NCBI GenBank assembly: GCA_026984515.1
Contig: JALSRZ010000168.1
Location: forward strand, 1 to 33,852
Direction: 5' to 3'
Source of the DNA: Thiohalobacter sp.
GTDB lineage: Bacteria > Pseudomonadota > Gammaproteobacteria > DSM-19610
DNA: 33,852 nt
Within the stretch, counting starts at the first letter, position 1, and each line of letters begins with the position of its first letter. Of this stretch, positions 1 to 6,453 are shown piece after piece. A model generated the notes under the pieces. The model saw only the letters and a list, made by a program, of their open reading frames with translations. It did not search any database and was not told the DNA's origin. The position numbers and the translations under genes are program-made.

Positions 1-114
1 CGACCGAGGGCCGCGCAGGCATAGTCGACACGATGTCGAGCAGCCCGACCGAGTGAACGCCGCTTAGCGCGCGGCATGACGCCGCCGCAGCAGGAAGTCG
101 GTGAGAAATGCGGG

Positions 115-318
115 CTAGCGGTGCGAGCCCTTTTCGGCGTGGGCTATATCCACCAGTTTAATCGCCAGCTCATTATACTGCTGCCGGTAGCTGGCCAGCG
201 GATGACCTTCCGGGGCTTTAAAGTACTCTTCCTGCGAGACGCCGTTTGCATGCTCATACTCGATGAACTTTTTCTGCATCTCGAGCATTTTACTGATCAT
301 CTCCTGCTTTTCGCTCAT
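115..318 (-). CDS. Small conserved-looking protein of unknown function (67 aa)
   Basis: A short, charged, soluble protein with no cysteine, signal peptide or membrane segment. It looks mostly helical, with a heptad-like N-terminal half containing MISKMLEMQKKFIEYE. I chose the ATG at 318 rather than the upstream in-frame ATG at 342 because GGAGG lies about eight bases before 318 on the minus strand, while 342 has no ribosome-binding site. It is the last gene of the minus-strand group, 146 bases after the cysteine-less DsrC paralogue, and may have its own promoter in that gap. I do not recognise the family. The coding reading is supported by the clean Shine-Dalgarno site and normal amino-acid composition. 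Its position in the dsr neighbourhood suggests, but does not show, a role in sulfur metabolism. Confidence 0.6.
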   Translation of the reverse strand: MSEKQEMISKMLEMQKKFIEYEHANGVSQEEYFKAPEGHPLASYRQQYNELAIKLVDIAHAEKGSHR

Positions 319-372
319 GGTTTTTACCTCCAAAGCGTTCATTCAAAAGGCGTGCGCCGCACGATGATTGCT

Positions 373-390
373 GCGCACTATAGTACGCGC
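373..390 (-). promoter_or_regulatory. Candidate promoter -10 within an imperfect palindrome
   Basis: On the minus strand a TATAGT hexamer (377-382) lies about 60 bases before the ATG at 318. It sits inside the palindrome ACTATAGT, flanked by GCG and CGC arms. The -35 region is poor. If real, it would let the 67-aa gene be expressed separately from the operon, with the palindrome acting as an operator over the -10. Base pattern only. Confidence 0.3.
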
Positions 391-464
391 TGCCAGTCCG
401 GACCATATCCCCAATGGGCAGGCCGGACCAGCCCGCACCTGATCACCGGACGGCAAAAAGCGGT

Positions 465-803
465 TTAGTAACCACCCTTGCGGGTGCTCTGCGGCAAACC
501 GGCGATCTTGCGCCCCTGTTTGCTGGGCATACCCGGGAACATGCTGTACATGAGCTTGCTGGTGGGCTTGTCACCCCATTTTTTGGCCATCGCCTTAAGA
601 ATGGTGCGCTCGTTGGGCTCCACCCCCCCGTTGTTGTAGTGCTCATCACGCAGGTAATTCACTACATCCCAGTGTTTTTCCGTCATTTCCAGCTTGTCCG
701 CATCGGCGATGGCCTGTCCGACGGCCTCCGTCCAGTCATCCATGTTCACCAGGTAACCATTTTCTGTGGTTTCGATGGTTTTACCGTCGACTTCGAGTGC
801 CAT
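465..803 (-). CDS. DsrC/TusE-family protein lacking both redox cysteines (RspA-like)
   Basis: A 112-residue paralogue of the DsrC encoded at 6807. It shares the MA(L/I)EV-GKT start, the HW-V-N-LR core and the C-terminal arm KQxxKxAGLP. DsrC carries Cys98 and the penultimate Cys109; here the aligned residues are Arg98 and Lys109, and the protein ends KGGY with no cysteine at all. It therefore cannot form the DsrC trisulfide or the TusE persulfide. Family members without either cysteine have been called RspA in the literature and proposed to be regulatory. The start has an ACGGAG site. It lies 58 bases downstream of the cas6-like gene on the same strand, probably in one transcript. A role in binding DNA or Dsr partners is inference. 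Confidence 0.88.
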   Translation of the reverse strand: MALEVDGKTIETTENGYLVNMDDWTEAVGQAIADADKLEMTEKHWDVVNYLRDEHYNNGGVEPNERTILKAMAKKWGDKPTSKLMYSMFPGMPSKQGRKIAGLPQSTRKGGY

Positions 804-861
804 ATTATTTCTCCGTACATATCAACCAATTAAAAAATAAACAGCCCGGCTCGTACCGGAA

Positions 862-1572
862 TCAGGTTTTTTTGTCCGCGCTCATCTGGTGTACCGCGCG
901 AATCCCCTTGTGGGGAATAAACAGCCCGCAACCGATTTTCTTGTGCTGACCGATGCCGCTTTGCTGCAGGGCAACCGCCTCTTCCACATCCAGGTCCGCC
1001 AGCATGACGCTGCGCGTATACAGCTCACCATCGGGGTGCTGCAGCGCGTGCGTACGGCCGCATAACAGTTTGCGAACCCGGATATCCAGGTTCTTCAACT
1101 CCTGCGCGGTATAGTCCATGAATGCCGACTCATCCTCGTGGTCCACCCCTTCGGGCACGACCACGTAGCGGGCAAACTGCGTGGACAGCGTGCTAAACAG
1201 TTTCACCTTTGCCTTGCCAACCTCCAGGCGATGACCCTCGATATCCAGTTCCCTGCCCGCCAGGGCACTGGCCTCGTCGATCCGGTGCCGGGGCACACGC
1301 AGGGTCATGCGTGATCGTTTCGACAGGTACAGCAGCTCGTTTTCGGGATCCTCGGGACGCATCCAGCCATTACCGGATTCCGCGCCGTGGATCAGGTGGA
1401 TACCGGCCTGCGGTTCACCCTCCATCCAGGGGAGCGCGGCCAGCACCGCCGTGGAAAAAGCATAGGCATGATCCAGCGGCAGACATTTGCAGCGGATGTT
1501 GTAGACCAGGTCCACGACATCGTCCGGCACCGTGTAGGGTGCGTTTTCGTCTTTTTCCTCTTCCCAGAACAC
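862..1572 (-). CDS. Orphan Cas6/Cmx6-like CRISPR RNA endonuclease homologue
   Basis: A 236-residue protein resembling the Cas6/Cmx6 branch of CRISPR repeat endonucleases. Visible signatures are the N-terminal LPLDHAYAFS segment (His34, the position of a conserved family His), a central LLYLSKRSRM strand, and a C-terminal glycine-rich loop GIGQHKKIGCG (Gly206, 208, 214, 216) followed by LFIPHKGI, typical of Cas6 RAMP folds. Length matches Cmx6. Cas6 enzymes bind a stem-loop repeat and cut at its base. No cas gene and no repeat-spacer array is seen in this window, so a CRISPR role is unsupported here. The start is GTG with GAGGT eight bases upstream, 11 bases after the 64-aa gene, so the genes are probably co-transcribed. 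Family call is from motif recognition; function in this setting is unknown. Confidence 0.78.
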   Translation of the reverse strand: MFWEEEKDENAPYTVPDDVVDLVYNIRCKCLPLDHAYAFSTAVLAALPWMEGEPQAGIHLIHGAESGNGWMRPEDPENELLYLSKRSRMTLRVPRHRIDEASALAGRELDIEGHRLEVGKAKVKLFSTLSTQFARYVVVPEGVDHEDESAFMDYTAQELKNLDIRVRKLLCGRTHALQHPDGELYTRSVMLADLDVEEAVALQQSGIGQHKKIGCGLFIPHKGIRAVHQMSADKKT

Positions 1573-1583
1573 GGTCGCAGACC

Positions 1584-1778
1584 TCAGCGTCTGCCGGCGG
1601 CGGCAAACGCTGCCTCGAGCCGGTCTTCCCAGCTCTCCGGGGTGTCGGGGAACGGCGGACGCACATCCATCTGGAAAAACAGCTCGCCGCCACGCGCTTT
1701 TTTCTCGACCAGCTCTACCAGCTCATCGAAGTTCTCGAGCTCATGGTGCTGCAACAGTATTTCACTCAAACAAAGCAT
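1584..1778 (-). CDS. Small acidic protein of unknown function (64 aa)
   Basis: A compact 64-residue acidic protein, probably helical, with LENFDELVELVEKKARGG followed by FFQMDVRPPFPDTPESWEDRL. No cysteines, membrane segments or known motif. It lies between the dioxygenase (five bases upstream) and the Cas6-like gene (11 bases downstream) in the same orientation, so it reads as a true operon member rather than a chance frame. Its Shine-Dalgarno is weak, which with the short spacing suggests translational coupling to the dioxygenase. Not recognised. A partner or adaptor of the neighbouring enzymes would be a reasonable guess, but nothing in the sequence proves it. Confidence 0.6.
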   Translation of the reverse strand: MLCLSEILLQHHELENFDELVELVEKKARGGELFFQMDVRPPFPDTPESWEDRLEAAFAAAGRR

Positions 1779-1783
1779 CGTGT

Positions 1784-2707
1784 TTACCCGTTGAAACCGG
1801 CTGTTGAAGCCCGGTCAAAATAGCGTGCCCGGTACAGCAGACGACCGGCATCGCCGTCATGGCTGAATGGTGTCCGGCAATGCAACACATTATTGCTGAC
1901 GACACCCTGCCCGGCTTCCAGCCGGTGCCGAAATATATAGGGCGAACCGACCTGAAACAAGTTCAGCAGGAAATCCGCAGCCGCGCGCGTGACCGGATCA
2001 TCCTTCCAGACGATGTTGCGGGTGCGTGCCGAGTAGCGCATGTGCAGGTGACCATCAGCGTCGATCGAAAACACCGGCCCGCCCTGTTCGGGACGTATTT
2101 CCACACCCCCCTGGACATTCGCCGGGATGGTCATGGCATCGCCGGCCATCAGTGCACGTACATAGTCCGGGTTTTCATCGCGCAGCAGAATATAAGCGAT
2201 TTCGTGATCCATGAAGGCGTTTTCCCCACCCTCGCGCGCGGGTCGCACACAATGCAGGATGACGCCACGAACCTGCTCCTGCGGCCGGTTATAGTAGCCG
2301 TCGGTGTGCCAGTTGAGGCGCTGGTTAGTGTAGGGGATGTATTCCCCCGGGCGCCGTTCTGTCACTACGCGCAGTGTGGTAATGCTGTCTTCATCCGCGC
2401 ACAGGTTATTGTCCAGCCGCTCCAGCCCCAGCCGACGGCCAAACCGGCGTATCAGCTGCTTGTCCTGCCCGGCGTCCGGGCCGAAACGGTAGATCACCAT
2501 GTTAGCGCGCTGCAGCCGCCCCGCGAGTGCGGCCTGTTCTGCAGCATCCGGGCAGGCCGGGTCACGCAGTTCCACCATCAGCTCGTCGACAGCAGTCGGC
2601 GCCCGCTCCAGTTTGCGGTCCCGCCAGGCGCGATAGGCACCATCCGCGGCCAGGCAGAACGGGCTGTTCGGACCAGGTTTCGTGATCACCCCGCCACTCG
2701 ATATCAT
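1784..2707 (-). CDS. TauD/TfdA-family Fe(II)/2-oxoglutarate-dependent dioxygenase
   Basis: A 307-residue cytoplasmic oxygenase of the TauD/TfdA/gamma-butyrobetaine hydroxylase superfamily. The iron facial triad is readable: HxD in NWHTDG (His134, Asp136) and the distal His276 in VVSNNVLHCRTPF. The 2-oxoglutarate-binding arginine lies in LLYRARYFDR near residue 293. Such enzymes hydroxylate a substrate with O2 and 2-oxoglutarate; the substrate here cannot be told. I chose the ATG at 2707, because GGAG sits six bases upstream; the GTG at 2710 would leave only three bases. It heads the minus-strand operon facing dsrA, with a candidate extended -10 promoter just upstream. A role in organosulfur or sulfonate chemistry is possible given the context but is inference. 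Confidence 0.85.
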   Translation of the reverse strand: MISSGGVITKPGPNSPFCLAADGAYRAWRDRKLERAPTAVDELMVELRDPACPDAAEQAALAGRLQRANMVIYRFGPDAGQDKQLIRRFGRRLGLERLDNNLCADEDSITTLRVVTERRPGEYIPYTNQRLNWHTDGYYNRPQEQVRGVILHCVRPAREGGENAFMDHEIAYILLRDENPDYVRALMAGDAMTIPANVQGGVEIRPEQGGPVFSIDADGHLHMRYSARTRNIVWKDDPVTRAAADFLLNLFQVGSPYIFRHRLEAGQGVVSNNVLHCRTPFSHDGDAGRLLYRARYFDRASTAGFNG

Positions 2708-2743
2708 CACGCACTCCGCAGGCGTCTGTTCACCGAAGCGAAA

Positions 2744-2752
2744 ATTTTATCA
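2744..2752 (-). promoter_or_regulatory. Candidate extended -10 promoter for the dioxygenase/cas6-like operon
   Basis: The minus strand reads TGA then TAAAAT (2752 to 2744), an extended -10 element of the TGn type. It would place a transcription start near 2737 and give a leader of about 30 bases before the ATG at 2707. The -35 region is weak, as is usual for extended -10 promoters. Inferred from sequence only. Confidence 0.45.
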
Positions 2753-2885
2753 GATTTGTCCGCCTCAATTTCAGATTAAACTTCGGTTTTTTCTGGGGAA
2801 TATTCAGGCCCTGTGCAGTGGGCGACACGCTTTTCCCGACCGCGCAATTTATAAGTTTTTGTTAATATTCGTATATTCTTCGAAA

Positions 2886-2915
2886 TTAGCAATTTAACGG
2901 GGCCGACCGTATAAT
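2886..2915 (+). promoter_or_regulatory. Candidate sigma-70 promoter of the dsr operon
   Basis: TTAGCA (2886-2891) and a consensus TATAAT (2910-2915) are separated by 18 bases, immediately downstream of an AT-rich stretch (about 2846-2895) that could act as an UP element. The predicted start near 2922 gives dsrA a leader of about 260 nt. The short direct repeats ATATTC at 2865 and 2873, eight bases apart, lie just upstream and could bind a regulator. The rest of 2708-3180 holds no convincing gene. Confidence 0.55.
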
Positions 2916-2921
2916 CGCCGG

Positions 2922-3180
2922 CCGCGCATAGTCAGGTTTTATCTATCCCCAAAGAGATAGCGCAGGGGTAGCGGAACACCCCAAGGGTAGGATTCTCGGA
3001 ACCCGTTCAGGCTCCTAGACTGCTACTGGCTTGATGAGTGGGTTCCACGTATCTGTATCCTGCCGTATGGATACGGGAACTGCGGCTCGAAATACCGTAC
3101 CTTGAAATTTTGGCACTACAACACGGCGCTGCCGAACGTACGCGGCAACCGCCACTCGACAAAACTGGAAGGAGATGGCC
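2922..3180 (+). promoter_or_regulatory. Long structured 5' leader of dsrA (possible cis-regulatory RNA)
   Basis: The predicted dsrA leader contains a run of hairpins: CTATC/GATAG (2943-2947 with 2956-2960), GGGGT/ACCCC (2965-2969 with 2978-2982), a long-range GGAACCC/GGGTTCC (2998-3004 with 3040-3046), GTATCC/GGATAC (3055-3060 with 3069-3074) and GCCG/CGGC (3131-3134 with 3143-3146). The fourth overlaps a palindrome CCGTAT-GG-ATACGG (3063-3076) that could pair in its place, as in a switch. I do not recognise a known riboswitch class, and no credible open reading frame fills it. The Shine-Dalgarno GGAG (3171-3174) lies at its end. Confidence 0.4.
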
Positions 3181-4437
3181 ATGGCTGACAAGCATTACCC
3201 AACGCCTATGCTCGACGAACTGGAAAACGGCCCCTGGCCGAGTTTTATTTCCGGGATCAAGCGACTGCGCGATGATCACCCGGATGAGCGTATCCGTAAA
3301 GTAACCGACTCCCTGCTGGGCCAGCTCGAACATTCCTATGAAACCCGCAAGGGCTACTGGAAAGGCGGTACGGTATCGGTATTCGGTTATGGCGGCGGCA
3401 TCATCCCGCGTTTCTCGGAAGTCGGTGACGCTTTCCCCGAATCCAAGGAATTCCATACCCTGCGTGTACAGCCTACTCCGGCCAACTACTACACGACCGA
3501 CATGCTGCGCAAACTGGGCGACAGCTGGGAGAAATGGGGTTCCGGCCTGCAGACCTTCCACGGCCAGACCGGTAATATCATGTTCATCGGTACCACGACC
3601 GAAAACACCCAGCACTTCTTTGACGAGATCAACGAGTACGGCTGGGACCTCGGTGGTGCCGGCCCCTGTGTGCGTACCGCCATGTCCTGTGTCGGTGCCG
3701 CGCGTTGCGAAATGTCCTGCGCCAACGAGCACGCCATTCACCGCCACCTGGTAAACAACTTCACCGATGACGTACATCGCCCGGCCCTGCCCTACAAGTT
3801 CAAGTTCAAGGTATCCGGTTGTCCGAACGACTGCCAGAACTCCATCGAACGTTCCGACTTCGCCGTCATCGGCACCTGGCGCGACGACATGAAAGTCGAC
3901 CAGGAAGAGATCAAGGCCTACGTCGCCAAGAAAGGGCGCCAGTACATCATCGACAACGTCACCACGCGTTGCCCGACCCAGGCCCTGACCCTGAACGACG
4001 ACGACACCCTGACCGTCGACAACCACAACTGTGTACGCTGCATGCACTGCCTGAACGTCATGCCCAAGGCACTGCACCCCGGTGACGACCGTGGTGTCAC
4101 CATCCTGATCGGCGGCAAGCGCACCCTGAAGATCGGTGACCTGATGGGCACCGTGGTCGTACCGTTCAAGAAGCTGGAAACCGAGGAAGACTACGAGTCC
4201 CTGGTCGAGCTGGCGGAAGAAATCATCGATTTCTGGGCCGAGAACGGACTGGAGCACGAACGCTGCGGCGAAATGATCGAGCGTATCGGCCTGGTGAACT
4301 TCCTCGAAGGTATCGGCGTTGAGGTTGACCCGAACATGGTCAACAACCCGCGTCAGTCTTCCTACGTCCGCATGGACGGCTGGGACGAAGAAGCCGAGAA
4401 GTGGTTCGCACGCCAGGCTGAAAAAGCCAGCGCCTGA
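3181..4437 (+). CDS. dsrA: Reverse-type dissimilatory sulfite reductase alpha subunit
   Basis: DsrA of the cytoplasmic alpha2beta2 sirohaem sulfite reductase, which in sulfur oxidisers works in the oxidative direction on sulfur bound to DsrC. The 418-residue length is normal. Sirohaem-[4Fe-4S] ligands are Cys170, Cys176, Cys214 and Cys218 (CX5C and CX3C), matching the spacing in Desulfovibrio DsrA. The inserted ferredoxin domain has Cys264 and a CVRCMHC cluster (Cys284, 287, 290). I chose the ATG at 3181, six bases after GGAG; the ATG at 3175 directly abuts that site. First gene of the dsr operon, preceded by a long leader. The reverse (oxidative) assignment rests on the downstream dsrEFH and dsrL genes and the absence of dsrD. 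Confidence 0.98.
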   Translation: MADKHYPTPMLDELENGPWPSFISGIKRLRDDHPDERIRKVTDSLLGQLEHSYETRKGYWKGGTVSVFGYGGGIIPRFSEVGDAFPESKEFHTLRVQPTPANYYTTDMLRKLGDSWEKWGSGLQTFHGQTGNIMFIGTTTENTQHFFDEINEYGWDLGGAGPCVRTAMSCVGAARCEMSCANEHAIHRHLVNNFTDDVHRPALPYKFKFKVSGCPNDCQNSIERSDFAVIGTWRDDMKVDQEEIKAYVAKKGRQYIIDNVTTRCPTQALTLNDDDTLTVDNHNCVRCMHCLNVMPKALHPGDDRGVTILIGGKRTLKIGDLMGTVVVPFKKLETEEDYESLVELAEEIIDFWAENGLEHERCGEMIERIGLVNFLEGIGVEVDPNMVNNPRQSSYVRMDGWDEEAEKWFARQAEKASA

Positions 4438-4477
4438 ACCACGCCGGTTTATTCACACCGGCAAAAACATTCTGGTT

Positions 4478-4501
4478 CCGGGGCGGGTTTGCCCGCCCCG
4501 G
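4478..4501 (+). other. Strong intercistronic hairpin between dsrA and dsrB
   Basis: A perfect ten-base-pair stem CCGGGGCGGG/CCCGCCCCGG with a TTTG loop lies in the 101-base dsrA-dsrB gap. A smaller hairpin GCCGGT/ACCGGC (4443-4462) precedes it. No U-run follows, so it is more likely an mRNA-stabilising or processing element than a terminator. Confidence 0.6.
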
Positions 4502-4538
4502 CCAGCATTAGACAGCACTCATTTTTTGGGAGAGTAAT

Positions 4539-5615
4539 ATGTCAATGGCAGATATGAGGGAGCCGATCGAGTCAGGCTGCCCGGACGGTTTCCAGTACAT
4601 GCATCCCACGATGCGCAGGAATTTCGGTCAGTGGAAATACCACGATGATCCGCAGCCGGGCGTACTGCGCCATGTTGCCTTCAACGGTGACGAAGTCTAT
4701 ACCGTCAAGGCCGGTACACAGCGTATCCTGGACGTATTCACCCTGCGCACCCTGTGCGACATCGGTGACAAGTTCGCTGACGGCTACATCCGTTTCACCA
4801 TTCGCTCCAACATCGAGTACATCGTCGATGACCAGTCCAAGGTCGAGCCGCTGGTCAAGGCGCTGACCGATGCCGGCTTCATCGTCGGCGGCACCAAGAA
4901 CTCGGTGACTTCACTGTCCCATACCCAGGGCTGGCTGCACTGCGACATCCCGGGCACCGACGCCTCCGGCGTGGTGAAATCCATGATGGACGAGCTGATC
5001 GGCGAGTTCACTGCCTGGAACATGCCGAACCGCGTGCACATGACGACTTCCTGCTGCCAGATCAACTGTGGCGGCCAGGGCGACATCGCCATTAACGTGC
5101 AGCACACCAAACCACCGAAGATTGACCACAACCTGGTCTCCAACGTCTGCGAACGTCCTTCTGTGGTGGCACGTTGCCCGGTTGCAGCCATTCGCCCCGC
5201 CATGGTCAACGGCAAGCCTTCGCTGGAAGTCGACGAAAAGAAATGTATCTGCTGCGGCGCCTGCTTCCCGCCCTGCCCGCCGATGCAGATCAACGACGCC
5301 GAGCACACCAAGCTGGCCATCTGGATCGGTGGTAACCACTCCAATGCCCGCGGCAAACCGACCTTCCAGAAGCTGGTGGCTTCCGGTATCCCGAACAACC
5401 CGCCGCGCTGGCCCGAAGCTACAGCCATCGTCAAGCGTATTCTCAAGGAATACAAGGCCGGTGCGAAGGACTGGGAGCGTATCAACGAGTGGGTCGAACG
5501 CATCGGCTGGCCACGTTTCTTCGAAGTTACCGGTCTGCCCTTCACCAAGTACCATGTTGATAACTGGCGTGGTGCGCGTGCCAGTCTGAATGCGTCTACG
5601 CATATCCGTTTCTAG
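4539..5615 (+). CDS. dsrB: Reverse-type dissimilatory sulfite reductase beta subunit
   Basis: DsrB, partner of DsrA, which carries the catalytically active sirohaem in the characterised enzymes. It has 358 residues. Cluster ligands are Cys135 (GWLHC) and the SCCQINC group Cys172, Cys173 and Cys177, with the same 37-residue spacing as Desulfovibrio DsrB Cys151/Cys188. The ferredoxin domain has Cys213 and CICCGACFPPC (Cys236, 239, 242, 246). GGGAGAG precedes the ATG. It is followed 15 bases later by dsrE. The C-terminal region (WPRFFEVTGLPFTKYHVD) is typical of DsrB, where DsrC docks between the subunits. Confidence 0.98.
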   Translation: MSMADMREPIESGCPDGFQYMHPTMRRNFGQWKYHDDPQPGVLRHVAFNGDEVYTVKAGTQRILDVFTLRTLCDIGDKFADGYIRFTIRSNIEYIVDDQSKVEPLVKALTDAGFIVGGTKNSVTSLSHTQGWLHCDIPGTDASGVVKSMMDELIGEFTAWNMPNRVHMTTSCCQINCGGQGDIAINVQHTKPPKIDHNLVSNVCERPSVVARCPVAAIRPAMVNGKPSLEVDEKKCICCGACFPPCPPMQINDAEHTKLAIWIGGNHSNARGKPTFQKLVASGIPNNPPRWPEATAIVKRILKEYKAGAKDWERINEWVERIGWPRFFEVTGLPFTKYHVDNWRGARASLNASTHIRF

Positions 5616-5630
5616 GCCGGGAGTAGTTGC

Positions 5631-6023
5631 ATGAAGTTATCTGTATTGGTAAACGAAGGCCCGTATCAGCACCAGTCTGCTGACTCGGCATTAATGTTCA
5701 CCAAAGCGGCAGTGGAAAAAGGCCATGAGATCTTCCGCGTGTTCTTTTACCACGATGGTGTCAATGTCGGTACACGTCTTGCGATTCCACCGCAGGACGA
5801 CCGCAACATCACCGAGCAGTGGACTGCCCTGGCAAAAGAACACGACCTGGATCTGGTCATCTGTATCGCCGCTGCCCAGCGCCGCGGCATCCTCGATGAA
5901 AATGAAGCCAAGCGCCAGGGGAAAGATGGCGACAACATCGCCGAAGGTTTTCGCATCTCCGGCCTTGGCCAGCTCATCGAGGCCGGCATCCAGTCTGATC
6001 GCCTCGTCATTTTTGGCGACTAA
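5631..6023 (+). CDS. dsrE: Sulfur relay protein DsrE (TusD-like)
   Basis: DsrE subunit of the alpha2beta2gamma2 DsrEFH sulfurtransferase. It accepts persulfide sulfur in the cytoplasm and passes it to DsrC. The 130-residue protein has the active-site cysteine at exactly position 78 in DLVICIAAAQRRG, the residue shown to be essential in Allochromatium vinosum. It is the only cysteine in the protein. It follows dsrB by 15 bases and is followed by dsrF and dsrH, an order specific to sulfur oxidisers; sulfate reducers lack these genes. Compared with E. coli TusD it sits in a dsr operon, so the name DsrE is preferred. Confidence 0.97.
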   Translation: MKLSVLVNEGPYQHQSADSALMFTKAAVEKGHEIFRVFFYHDGVNVGTRLAIPPQDDRNITEQWTALAKEHDLDLVICIAAAQRRGILDENEAKRQGKDGDNIAEGFRISGLGQLIEAGIQSDRLVIFGD

Positions 6024-6041
6024 GTTTGAGGAAACAGAGTT

Positions 6042-6437
6042 ATGGCTGAACCATGGGAAGACGACGAACTTGAAGGCCCGGTACGCAAGTTCATGTATGT
6101 CAACCGTCGCGCACCCTACGGCACCATCTATGCCCTGGAGTCGCTGGAAGTTGTATTGATCGCCGCTGCCTTTGAACAGGATGTCACACTGGTGTTCATG
6201 GATGACGGCGTCTATCAGATCAAGAAAGAGCAAAACACCGAGGCTATCGGCGTTAAAAACTTCTCCCCGACCTATCGTGCCCTGGAAGGTTACGACGTCG
6301 AGAAGCTGTACGTGGAAAAAGAGTCGCTGGAATCGCGCGGCCTGACCACCGATGACCTTGTTGTCCCCGTTCAGGTGGTCAACAGGGACCAGCTGGCCGA
6401 ACTGATGGAAGAGCAGGAAGTCATCCTGAGCTTCTGA
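6042..6437 (+). CDS. dsrF: Sulfur relay protein DsrF (TusC-like)
   Basis: DsrF subunit of the DsrEFH complex, 131 residues, of the DsrE/F-like fold related to TusC. There is no cysteine, so it does not itself carry sulfur and most likely serves a structural role in the hexamer. The N-terminal segment KFMYVNRRAPYGTIYALESLE and the acidic C-terminal helix ending QEVILSF are characteristic. The gene starts 18 bases after the dsrE stop with a GAGGAAA ribosome site. Confidence 0.95.
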   Translation: MAEPWEDDELEGPVRKFMYVNRRAPYGTIYALESLEVVLIAAAFEQDVTLVFMDDGVYQIKKEQNTEAIGVKNFSPTYRALEGYDVEKLYVEKESLESRGLTTDDLVVPVQVVNRDQLAELMEEQEVILSF

Positions 6438-6453
6438 TACGGAGAGATACGCT

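Noticed and set aside
862-1572. A CRISPR array associated with the Cas6-like gene
   Set aside because: I searched by eye on both sides and saw no regularly spaced direct repeats of 25-40 bases anywhere in the window.
2922-3180. A known riboswitch in the dsrA leader (for example cobalamin, SAM, TPP or FMN)
   Set aside because: None of the conserved core sequences of these classes could be recognised; the leader is reported as unclassified.
3007-4257. A 416-codon open frame on the minus strand across dsrA
   Set aside because: It is the antisense shadow of dsrA, whose motifs and ribosome site are unambiguous; the shadow has no recognisable domain.
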